Shown here: positions 7,803 through 16,128 of the stretch, in pieces
Layout of the letters: each line of letters starts with the position of its first letter
How positions within the stretch are numbered: position 1 is the first letter of the stretch
Origin: Pseudonocardia sp. HH130629-09
GTDB lineage: Bacteria; Actinomycetota; Actinomycetes; Mycobacteriales; Pseudonocardiaceae
DNA: 64,000 nucleotides
NCBI RefSeq assembly: GCF_001294645.1
Contig: NZ_CP011868.1
Coordinates: 5,704,001-5,768,000, forward strand
Direction of reading: 5' to 3'
Program-made: the position numbers and the translations under genes
The notes under the pieces: model-generated
Databases searched by the model: none
Seen by the model: only the letters and a program-made list of their open reading frames with translations
What the model was told of the DNA's origin: nothing

Positions 7803-9199
7803 CTGTTTCAAGATCGGTGTTTTCGGCCCGACACGCCGGGCTGAGGTCCGGCGAGATGGGCACGGACAGTGATGACATCGGACCTTGTGGATCCAAGCGA
7901 GGGTGACCCGAAGCCTGCTCGGCAGGCGTCGGCGGAGCGGGCCGCTGCGGCGGCGATGGTGGCCGAGGCGAAGGCGCGCGGGCTGGCGTTGACCGGCCCG
8001 GACGGCCTGTTGAAGCTCTTTACCAAGAATGTTCTGGAAACGGCGCTGAACGAGGAGATGACCGAGCACCTCGGGCACGACAAGAACCGGGCCGACTCCG
8101 GCCGGGAATCCACCAACGTGCGGAACGGGTCCCGCTCGAAGACGGTTCTCTCGGATGCCGCGGGTGACGTGGAGATCGACGTTCCGAGAGACAGGGCCAG
8201 CACTTTCGAGCCGCAGATCGTGAAGAAGCGTCAGCGGCGCCTCACAGATGTCGACGAGGTCGTACTGTCGCTGTATGCGAAAGGGATGACGACCGGGGAG
8301 GTTTCCGCACATTTCGCTGACATCTATGGGGCGTCAGTATCGAAGGAGACGGTCTCGCGGATCACCGACAAGGTCGTCGCCGAGATGAATGACTGGGTTG
8401 GTCGGCCGTTGGATTCGGTGTACGCCGCGGTGTTCATCGACGCTGTCCACGTCAAGGTCCGGGACGGGCAGGTCGCCAACCGGCCGGTCTACGCAGCCAT
8501 CGGCGTCACCGTGGACGGCTGCAAGGACGTGCTGGGGCTGTGGATGGGCGTCGGCAGTGAGGGCGCGAAGTTCTGGATGAGCGTGCTGGTCGACCTGAAG
8601 AACCGCGGCGTGCGTGACGTGCTGTTCCTGGTCTGCGACGGCCTCAAAGGACTCCCGGAGGTCGTGGCCAACGTGTGGCCGCAAACCATTGTCCAAACCT
8701 GCGTCGTGCACCTGATCCGAAACACTTTCCGGCTGGTGGGTCGACAGGACTGGGACGCGGTGAAGCGCGACATCAAACCAATCTATGCCGCGCCCAACCC
8801 GAATGCAGCACTTATCGCTATGGATGAGCTCGACGAGAAATGGGGCCGTAAGTACGCGGCGATGATCCGGCTATGGCGCAACGCGTGGGAAGAGTTCGTG
8901 CCGTTCTTGGACTACGACGTCGAGATTCGAAGGGTGATCTGCTCTACGAATGCGATCGAATCGCTTAACGCCCGCTACCGGCGCGCGGTGCGGGCGCGTG
9001 GTCATTTCCCCACTGAGCAGGCTGCGATGAAATGCTTGTATCTTGTGACTCGCAGCCTGGACCCGACCGGGACGGGCCGCACGAGGTGGACGATGCGTTG
9101 GAAGCCCGTGATCAACGCGTTCGCCATCACGTTCGGTGACCGCTGGCCGGGAGCCGAGACCTACTGAGCAACGACGCCGAAACACCGATCACGAGACAG
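7803..9199 (+). mobile_element. IS256-family element, copy 1
   Basis: A 1397-bp element with imperfect inverted ends: CTGTTTCAAGATCGGTGTTT at the left and CTGTCTCGTGATCGGTGTTT reading inward at the right. A second copy of the same length lies inverted at 55704-57100. No 8-bp target duplication is visible at either copy. Confidence 0.88.
7869..9167 (+). CDS. IS256-family (mutator-type) transposase, copy 1
   Basis: This 432-residue transposase has the IS256 landmarks: LNEEMTEHLGHDKN near the N-terminus, then DVEIDVPRDR, LSLYAKGMTTGEV, the catalytic Asp regions VFIDAVHVKVRDG and FLVCDGLKGLPE, and the Glu in CSTNAIESLNARYRR. It differs from copy 2 at one visible residue (NRADS here, NRADP at 55736-57034), so the two are recent duplicates. 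Confidence 0.93.
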   Translation: MMTSDLVDPSEGDPKPARQASAERAAAAAMVAEAKARGLALTGPDGLLKLFTKNVLETALNEEMTEHLGHDKNRADSGRESTNVRNGSRSKTVLSDAAGDVEIDVPRDRASTFEPQIVKKRQRRLTDVDEVVLSLYAKGMTTGEVSAHFADIYGASVSKETVSRITDKVVAEMNDWVGRPLDSVYAAVFIDAVHVKVRDGQVANRPVYAAIGVTVDGCKDVLGLWMGVGSEGAKFWMSVLVDLKNRGVRDVLFLVCDGLKGLPEVVANVWPQTIVQTCVVHLIRNTFRLVGRQDWDAVKRDIKPIYAAPNPNAALIAMDELDEKWGRKYAAMIRLWRNAWEEFVPFLDYDVEIRRVICSTNAIESLNARYRRAVRARGHFPTEQAAMKCLYLVTRSLDPTGTGRTRWTMRWKPVINAFAITFGDRWPGAETY

Positions 9200-9225
9200 G
9201 CCCTCGCTACCCCTTATAGCTGATG

Positions 9226-10579
9226 CCTCCCCGATCATGGGGGAACCGCAGTGAGGTGGTGCAGCCACCCGCTGGTGGTGGCGGCCAGGAGTGCGCCCCA
9301 CATCCAGGCTCGGTTCACCGCGAGGTGTCCGGAGGGGAGGTGGCGCAGCGCGGCGCCGTGCTTGGTGTCGCGGAACAGGTTCTCCACCTTCGTGCGGTGG
9401 CGGTACCAGTACTCGGCCTGCGCGGCTGCGGCAGGTGTGGAGACGTCGAGGTTGGTCACGATGAACGAGTAGGCGAACACCCCGTCGACCTTGGCCACCG
9501 TAGCGAGGTCGTCGAGCGGGAGCGCCCGCTGGGCGGGGTGCAGGGTGCGTCGGCGCCGCGCTCGCGGGTCACCGGAGACCTGGCCGTGGTCCAGGTCGAG
9601 CCGGACCCGACGGATCAGCAGCTGGGTCGCTGCGGGCCACCAGTTCGGGCAATAGTCGGCCACCGCGACCTGCGCGCCGGTCATGTCGATCGCGTCGGTC
9701 CACCCGTCGGCCGCGACGCCGTCGAGGATGCGCCACAGCGGCGCGATGCGTCGGGCGCCGATGGCGAACTCCACGCCGACGAACAGGGCTGCGCGGGCGA
9801 GCTGCCCGGCGAAGTAGCCCGCGTCCGCACGCACGCGGACTCGCCCCGCCCGCGCCTGCGCGGGGAGCGCGGCCAGCGCCCGGTAGAACAGCTCGGCGCT
9901 GGTGGCGCGGGGGTCATCCCGGCCCGAACCGAGGTCAGCGGCCAGCACCACCGCGGTGTCGGCCCAGGTCGCGACGTGCGGGCGGGCGACCCGCTGGCCT
10001 TGGTGGTTGAACGCCACGCCCTGCTTGAGCCGGCCGTAAACCTCGACATCGGTGGTGTCCAGATCGATCGTCACGTCCGCCGTCAGCTGCTCGGCCCGGT
10101 CCGGGTCGACCTGGGCGAGCAGGTCCAGCGCGGTGGTGTGCACGTCACCGAGCCCGGTCTCCACCGCCGCCCACTGCCCCTCGATGAACTTGCGCGCGAG
10201 CCCGGCGGCGGTCGTGGACGCCAACCCCGGCACCGGCGTGAGTGCCTGCCCGGCGGTGTCGGCGCGGTGCCGGTCCAGCCCGACCAGGAAGTCCTCCCCG
10301 CACAGCTGCGCCGCCGACATGCCGACCAGCATCTGCCCGGCGCTGCACCCGCGGTCGCGGTCCTTGATGGGCCCGACCGCGGCGTCGAGCTTGTCGATGA
10401 TCCCGAGCCGGTCGATCAGTTCGGTCACCGCGGCCAGCCCGGAGAACCTGGTCAGCGCCGCGTCCGGCGCGCCGAGACGCACCCGCGCACACCGCGGGCG
10501 TCGCTTGCGTACTGTTCGCACCTGATAGGTGTCCTCTCAACCCGCAATGTCGTGTCGTCGCAAACACGATCATCGCAGG
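9226..10579 (-). mobile_element. IS1380-family element (ends approximate)
   Basis: The boundaries are proposed from imperfect 15-bp outer sequences, CCTCCCCGATCATGG at the left and CCTGCGATGATCGTG reading inward from the right (about 10 of 15 identical). No target duplication was found, so the ends are uncertain. The transposase stop codon falls inside the left terminal sequence. Confidence 0.5.
9235..10521 (-). CDS. IS1380-family transposase
   Basis: This 428-residue DDE transposase of the IS1380/IS4 superfamily shows the first Asp in VTIDLDTTDVEVYG followed by FNHQGQRVARPHV. The second lies in VRVRADAGYFAGQLAR, and the Y-(2)-R-(3)-E-(6)-K-like block is EYWYRHRTKVENLFRDTKHG. It lies 124 bp downstream of the NRPS-1 stop on the same strand. 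It is not part of the biosynthetic pathway. Confidence 0.9.
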   Translation of the reverse strand: MRTVRKRRPRCARVRLGAPDAALTRFSGLAAVTELIDRLGIIDKLDAAVGPIKDRDRGCSAGQMLVGMSAAQLCGEDFLVGLDRHRADTAGQALTPVPGLASTTAAGLARKFIEGQWAAVETGLGDVHTTALDLLAQVDPDRAEQLTADVTIDLDTTDVEVYGRLKQGVAFNHQGQRVARPHVATWADTAVVLAADLGSGRDDPRATSAELFYRALAALPAQARAGRVRVRADAGYFAGQLARAALFVGVEFAIGARRIAPLWRILDGVAADGWTDAIDMTGAQVAVADYCPNWWPAATQLLIRRVRLDLDHGQVSGDPRARRRRTLHPAQRALPLDDLATVAKVDGVFAYSFIVTNLDVSTPAAAAQAEYWYRHRTKVENLFRDTKHGAALRHLPSGHLAVNRAWMWGALLAATTSGWLHHLTAVPP

Positions 10580-10644
10580 TCAGCGGGCACCTATCGCCAT
10601 CTCCCCAGTCCGGACACCAGCGCTACTCGCGGATTCGGGTCAGA

Positions 10645-13600
10645 TCAGGTCTTCCTGCGCATCGCAGGGCGGGCCGGGGCCCGTACCCCCGTGGACAACT
10701 CCGCGGCGAGCTCGGCAACCGTAGGCTTTCGAAACAGCGTCCGGATCGGCAGCTTCACACCGAGGGTCCGTCGGATGCGGCTGATCATCCGACCGGCAAG
10801 CAGCGAGTCGACACCGAGGTGAAGCACGTTGTCGTCGATGCCGACCCGCTCGATGCCGAGAATCTCAGCGAACATCGCGCAGAGGGCGGTCTCACGCTCG
10901 TTGCGCCCGTCGCGGTGCGGCACCGACGCGTCGCCGAGGGGTTCCACGCCCCCGGACGGGGTGTCCGCTTGGTCCTCCCGCCCGGCCACTGCCACGTCCG
11001 GAACCATGTGGTGCGGCAGGTGCCGGGCTGCGAAGGCCCGGATGCCGGCCTCGTCCGCGCTGGGCCCCCGCGTCGCAACCAGGGCTAGAACGCGGCCGTC
11101 GATGTCGGACACGGTCGCGGAGGTGACGTCCGGGTGGTCGGCCAGGACCACCTCGATCTCGTGCGGCCAGAACCGGTGCCCGGCGATCGTGAGCCGGTCG
11201 GTCGAGCGTCCGAGAACCTCCACCCGCCCGCTGTCGTCGCGCCGGGACAGGACGCCGGCGCGGTGCATGCGTGCACCGGGCGGTCCCCACGGGTCGGCGA
11301 CGAAGTACTCGGCGGTCGTGCCCGGCAGCGCGTGGTATCCCTGCGCCAGCGTCCCGGCGACGTAGAGTTCGCCGATCGCCCCGTCCGGCAACGGCCGCAG
11401 CGCCGGGTCCAGCACGTAGACCCGCTGGTTACCGATCGGGTGCCCGACCGGCACCGCATGCGGGTCGGAGTTCGGTGCAGCGCGCCCGGCAAGGCTGTAT
11501 GGCACAGCGGACGTCCCGCCCGTGGTGATCACGTCGGTGCCCGGTACGGCTTCCCGGATCCGGTGCACAAGCGCGCTGGGCACGACGCTGCCGCCGGTCA
11601 TGTCACCGGCAAGAACCACGACACCGATGCTCGCCCCGTCTGCGGTGCCTCGCGAAAGCTCTTCGGCCATGCGAGGTGCGGTTGTGCTCAACACGTCGGC
11701 CACGAGGTCCGGCCCGCCGAGCCCGTCGGGGGCGCGGACCAGCTCGACGACGGCTCCGCGGCACAGCCCGGCGAGCACTTCGAAGGCGGTCTGGTCGTCT
11801 CCTGAGACGCCGCACACCAGCCTGGCCCCGGGGCTGATCCCGGTCACCAATGCGTAGCGCAGCACCTCTTCGGCGAGTACCTGATGCCCGACTGAGATCC
11901 CCTTTGGATGGTCGCCGCACCGGTCCGGGAACCGGATGCTGGCTACGGTCAGGGGATGCAGGGCGGACGTCCGGTCCTCGTCGGTCGGGTCCAGCGCGGA
12001 GGCGGATGCGGAGGTCTCGACGTCTAGCCAGCCCAGATTCCGCACGGTGCCCGCAGCAGCCAGAATCTCATCGCGCCGCGGATCCGACGGGTCCACGACG
12101 ACGTGGGCGGCGCCCGCCTTCAGCACACCCACCATGGCGATGGTGAGCTGGGTCGAGGGCGGCATCACGACGCCGACCGCCGAACCCGGGCCAACCCCGC
12201 TCCCGATCAGTTCGTGCGCGAGCCGGTTCGCCCGGGCGTTGAGTTCCGCGTAGGTCAGGGAAACACCGCCGAACACGACGGCCGGGACGTCCGGCGTCGC
12301 GGCCGCGTACCGCTCGACGAGCGGGGGCAGCGTCCTCGGCGCCGATAACGACGCGGGCCGATGTGTCGGGGTGTAGCGAGACCGCTCGGTGGGCAGGAGC
12401 GCGTCGAGCGAGCCGATAGACCGGCTCGGATCGGCCACCATCTGCGCCAGCACCGCCGCAAACCGCTGCACGATCGCATCCACCGACGCCGACCCGAACC
12501 GGTTGGGGTGGAACTGCACGACGATCCGGTCGGGCTCGGCGAGCAGGGCGAGCGGAAAGCTCACTCCGCCAAGCGACTCGACGCCGGTGATCGTGAACGA
12601 GCCGTTGGAACCATCGGAGTCACCGGTGCCGGACGGGTAGGACTGGAACACCACGAGAGTGTCGAACAGGGTGTCCACACCGCAGGTGCGATGTGTGTCG
12701 GCCAGGCTGTGGTGGTGATGCTCGGATAGGGCAGTCTGCCGCCGCTGAAGGTCCACCAGTAGATCCGCGACAGTTAGGACGGACCCAGGCGTGACGCGGA
12801 CCGGAACCGTGTTGATGAACGGCCCGATCATCGACTCGACGCCGGCGAGCCCGGCCGGACGGCCGGACACGGTCGCGCCGAACACAACGTCGTCACGCCC
12901 GGTCAGCGCGCACAATACGACCCCCCACGCGGCCTGGACCATGGTGTTCACGGTGACGCCCAACTCCCCGCAGGCACGGGCTGCGTCCCGCGACGCCGTC
13001 GCGGGGTCGGGCAGGACGATCTCCGAGACGGTCTCGGCGGAAGCGTGCACGTCCGCGGCGGGGGCGATCAGGGTCGGCCCGCCGACCCCCCGCAGCTCCT
13101 CTGCCCACGCGCGGCGGCTGTTAGCAGTGTCGAGCCTGGCGCACCAGGCCATGAAGTCGCGGAAGTCCCGGGTCGGCTCGACCTCCACGCCGGCGTAGAG
13201 TTCTTGCAGCTCCCGGCCGACCAGCTGCTCCGACCAGCCGTCGAGCAGCGCGTGGTGCGCCGAGACGACGAGCTCGCAGTGCGACGGGCCCAGACGCAAC
13301 AGGGTGGCGCGCAACAGCGGCGGGGCGGCCAGGTCGAAGCGCTCGGCCCGGTCTGAGTCGAGGAACCTGGCAATTGCGTCGTTCTGCGCCGAGCCGATGA
13401 GTTGGGTGAGGTCCAGCTCCGACCAGGGAACCTCGACATCGTCGACGACGATCTGGACGAGCTCGTCCGACGCGTCATGGGTGAACGCCACACGCAGCGC
13501 GCTGTGGCGCGCGACCAGCGCTGCGCACGCCTTCCTCAGCCGGTCAGAGTCGACTGTGCCAGCGATCCGGTAGACGGTCTGGATCTGGTAGGTGTCTCGC

Positions 13601-16128
13601 CCGGTCTCGTTGAGCATCGACTCGAACAGCATCCCGGACTGCATCGGCGTCGGCGGCCACGCCTCCCGGAAGCCGGGGTAGCGGTCGCGCCACTCGGCCA
13701 GCTGCGCGCCGTCGGCGTCGACCAGCGGCCCGGTCGGAAGGTCCGGCTCGGCGCGGACGTCCGCGAGCCGCGCAGCGAGTGCGGTGACCGTGCGCAGAGC
13801 AAGAACGTCTTGCGTGGTGGTGTCCCGGCCACGCGCCCGCAGACGGGTCACGACCTGGATGGAGCGGATACTGTCCCCCCCGAGAGCGACGAAGTCGTCG
13901 TCCGCGCCCACCGGCCCCTTCCCAAGCACATCGGCGAACACGTCGGCGACGATCTGCTCGTCTGGAGTGGTCGGCGCGCGGTAGACCGCGCCCGGGACAT
14001 CGACGGCCGGCAGTCCAGCCCGATCAACTTTTCCGTTCGGAGTGAGCGGCAGCGCGTCCAGCCCGACGAACGCCGCCGGGATCATGAACTCCGGCAGCCG
14101 CTCGGCCGCCAGCTCGCGCAGCTCGTCGACCTGACCGTCGGCGGGGGCGTCTCCCGATGGCGCGAGGTAGGCGATGAGCCGGCCATCGCGCACGACGACG
14201 GCCACCTGCCCAACGTCGGGGTGCGAGCGCAGCACGGCCTCGATCTCGCCTGGCTCGATCCGCAAGCCGTTGATCTTGGCCTGGAAGTCGATCCGGCCGA
14301 GCAGCTCAATCATCCCGGACGCGTCGTAGCGGGCGAGATCTCCGGTGCGGTAGACGCGGTCGTGCGCGACGTCGGCGTAAGACCAATCGAAGAACCGCTC
14401 GGCGGTCCGCTCAGGCTGGTCGAGGTAGCCGCGTGCGAGACCGATCCCAGCCAGGTGCAGCTCGCCTGCGACACCCGGTGGGACCGGCTGGCCCGCCCCG
14501 TCGAGCACGTAGGTGCGCTGGTTGGACATCGGATGGCCGTACGGGATGCTCGGCCGCCCGGTGTCGGTCTCAGTGGCATCGGTGATCGTGGAATGGATCG
14601 ACGCCTCGGTGGCACCTCCCATCACGATCACCTGTAGCGAGGGCGCGATGGCCCTGGCCCTGGCGGGCAGCGTGACCGGGACCCAGTCGCCGCCCAGCAG
14701 CGCCAGACGCAGGTCGTGCAACGGTTCGCCGCCGGCCTGCTCTCGCTCTTCGACCAGCAGGCCGAGCAGGGCAGGCGCGGAGTTCCAGATGGTGACCGCC
14801 TCGTCGGCGATGAGCTGGGCCCAGTGCGCCGGGTCCGCCGCGCGGGCTCGGTCCGGGACGACGGTGGTACCGCCCGCCGCGGCCATGCCGAGGAACTCGT
14901 AGACCGACATGTCAAAGCTCGGCGACGAGAGCGAGAGGACCGCGTCGCCCGGACCGACGTCGAAGCGCCGGTTGAGGTCGGCCAGATTGTTCATCACTCC
15001 GCGATGGCGCAGCGCGATCGGCTTCGGCGCCCCGGTCGATCCTGAGGTGTGTATGACATAGCAGAGGTCGTCCGGCTCGGCGAGCGGCACCGGGGGGTGT
15101 TCAGGCAGCTCGGCTAGCATCCGGGTGTGCCGGTCGAGCAGCAGCAGCGGCCGCGACGCGAGCGTCTCCACGGGCAGACCGTCGGCCAGTTCCTCGCGGC
15201 TGACCATGGCGGCGCAGGACGTGCCGCCGACCATGGTGGCGATCCGCTGGGCCGGGTAGGCCGGGTCGATCGGCACGTAGGCGCCGCCCGCCTTCATAAT
15301 GCCCAGCACGCCGACGAGCAGTTCGGGTGACCGATCGAGGCACAGCCCGACCCGGACGTCCGGGCCGACGCCGAGTGAGCGCAGGTGGTGTGCGAGCCGG
15401 TTCGCCTCGACCTCCACCTGATGGTAGGACCAGCTGCGGCCCTCGTGCCGGACCGCGACAGCTTCGGGGGCCATGGCCGACTGTCGCTCGAACGCCTCGT
15501 GCAGACAGACATCGTGCGGGAGATCAACGGCAGTCCGGTTCCAGTCCACCAGGATCTGCTCCTGCTCCGCGCAGGTCAGCAGCCGCAGCCGGGAGACCGG
15601 ACGGCCCGGGTGCTCAGCTGCGTCGGCGAGCAGCACGGTCAGGTGGGTGAGCAGTCGGGCGGCGGTGCTCTCGTCGAACAGCGCGGGGTCGTAGTGCAGC
15701 TCGAACGCGACAGAGCCGCCCGTCCCGTCGCCGGAGACAAGCATGAGCTCGTGGGGCTGGTCACCCGCGACCGGCTCATCGGGCGTCTCGAATCCGATGC
15801 CGACTGGCCCAGTTGGGCCCTCCGCCATGAGCGGGCTGCGGTTAGCCAGGCCCGTCAGTGCCTCGTTCGGCCGGACGTCGATTTCCACGCGTTCGGCGCC
15901 ACGCGCGCCGTGCCGATCCAGCCCGACGACTGTCTGCCCGGTGTAGCGGTACAGCAACACAGCAAACCCGGCGAGCACGATCGCGTCGCGGAGCGGCCCG
16001 GACGGTGCACGGACGAATCCGCCCGCTCGCACCGCTGCCGAGCAGCGCGGTGCCCGGCCCGGTCGCCGCGTTCGGTCGACTGGCACCAGAACCGGTACCC
16101 TCCGTGTGCTGGTCTCAGCACCGTTCAT
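10645..16128 (-). CDS. NRPS-1: half-C, A, T, C, dead A, T
   Basis: This 1827-residue synthetase starts at ATG 16128, overlapping the upstream SHMT-like stop (TGATG). Approximate order: C-terminal half of a condensation domain (1-210, no HHxxxDG); A1 (210-700; TSGSTGAPK, YRTGDLARY, NGKVDR) with hand-read code DMYNALMIHK and a Cys-activator-like GGATEASI block; carrier domain (LGGDSIRS, Ser near 750); C (HHALLDG near 955); A2; carrier (LGVDSLLAG near 1771). No thioesterase. A2 is degenerate: the P-loop is FPDRCGDHPKG, the FDxS and NxYGPTE motifs are absent, YRTGDL is HRAGVL, and the catalytic A10 Lys (NGKxDR) is gone. Module 2 therefore cannot activate its own substrate and should be loaded in trans. 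It probably acts before NRPS-2, which has the releasing TE. Confidence 0.9.
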   Translation of the reverse strand: MNGAETSTRRVPVLVPVDRTRRPGRAPRCSAAVRAGGFVRAPSGPLRDAIVLAGFAVLLYRYTGQTVVGLDRHGARGAERVEIDVRPNEALTGLANRSPLMAEGPTGPVGIGFETPDEPVAGDQPHELMLVSGDGTGGSVAFELHYDPALFDESTAARLLTHLTVLLADAAEHPGRPVSRLRLLTCAEQEQILVDWNRTAVDLPHDVCLHEAFERQSAMAPEAVAVRHEGRSWSYHQVEVEANRLAHHLRSLGVGPDVRVGLCLDRSPELLVGVLGIMKAGGAYVPIDPAYPAQRIATMVGGTSCAAMVSREELADGLPVETLASRPLLLLDRHTRMLAELPEHPPVPLAEPDDLCYVIHTSGSTGAPKPIALRHRGVMNNLADLNRRFDVGPGDAVLSLSSPSFDMSVYEFLGMAAAGGTTVVPDRARAADPAHWAQLIADEAVTIWNSAPALLGLLVEEREQAGGEPLHDLRLALLGGDWVPVTLPARARAIAPSLQVIVMGGATEASIHSTITDATETDTGRPSIPYGHPMSNQRTYVLDGAGQPVPPGVAGELHLAGIGLARGYLDQPERTAERFFDWSYADVAHDRVYRTGDLARYDASGMIELLGRIDFQAKINGLRIEPGEIEAVLRSHPDVGQVAVVVRDGRLIAYLAPSGDAPADGQVDELRELAAERLPEFMIPAAFVGLDALPLTPNGKVDRAGLPAVDVPGAVYRAPTTPDEQIVADVFADVLGKGPVGADDDFVALGGDSIRSIQVVTRLRARGRDTTTQDVLALRTVTALAARLADVRAEPDLPTGPLVDADGAQLAEWRDRYPGFREAWPPTPMQSGMLFESMLNETGRDTYQIQTVYRIAGTVDSDRLRKACAALVARHSALRVAFTHDASDELVQIVVDDVEVPWSELDLTQLIGSAQNDAIARFLDSDRAERFDLAAPPLLRATLLRLGPSHCELVVSAHHALLDGWSEQLVGRELQELYAGVEVEPTRDFRDFMAWCARLDTANSRRAWAEELRGVGGPTLIAPAADVHASAETVSEIVLPDPATASRDAARACGELGVTVNTMVQAAWGVVLCALTGRDDVVFGATVSGRPAGLAGVESMIGPFINTVPVRVTPGSVLTVADLLVDLQRRQTALSEHHHHSLADTHRTCGVDTLFDTLVVFQSYPSGTGDSDGSNGSFTITGVESLGGVSFPLALLAEPDRIVVQFHPNRFGSASVDAIVQRFAAVLAQMVADPSRSIGSLDALLPTERSRYTPTHRPASLSAPRTLPPLVERYAAATPDVPAVVFGGVSLTYAELNARANRLAHELIGSGVGPGSAVGVVMPPSTQLTIAMVGVLKAGAAHVVVDPSDPRRDEILAAAGTVRNLGWLDVETSASASALDPTDEDRTSALHPLTVASIRFPDRCGDHPKGISVGHQVLAEEVLRYALVTGISPGARLVCGVSGDDQTAFEVLAGLCRGAVVELVRAPDGLGGPDLVADVLSTTAPRMAEELSRGTADGASIGVVVLAGDMTGGSVVPSALVHRIREAVPGTDVITTGGTSAVPYSLAGRAAPNSDPHAVPVGHPIGNQRVYVLDPALRPLPDGAIGELYVAGTLAQGYHALPGTTAEYFVADPWGPPGARMHRAGVLSRRDDSGRVEVLGRSTDRLTIAGHRFWPHEIEVVLADHPDVTSATVSDIDGRVLALVATRGPSADEAGIRAFAARHLPHHMVPDVAVAGREDQADTPSGGVEPLGDASVPHRDGRNERETALCAMFAEILGIERVGIDDNVLHLGVDSLLAGRMISRIRRTLGVKLPIRTLFRKPTVAELAAELSTGVRAPARPAMRRKT

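Noticed and set aside
9223..11088. 621-residue plus-strand open frame
   Set aside because: It is antisense to the IS1380 transposase and NRPS-1, has low-complexity Arg/Gly/Pro composition and no domain motif; a high-GC shadow frame.
14045..15060. Firm call of cysteine as NRPS-1 A1 substrate
   Set aside because: The GGATEASI block and D-x-Y-N code recall Cys activators, but the remaining code residues (ALMIH) do not fit and there is no cyclisation or oxidase domain.
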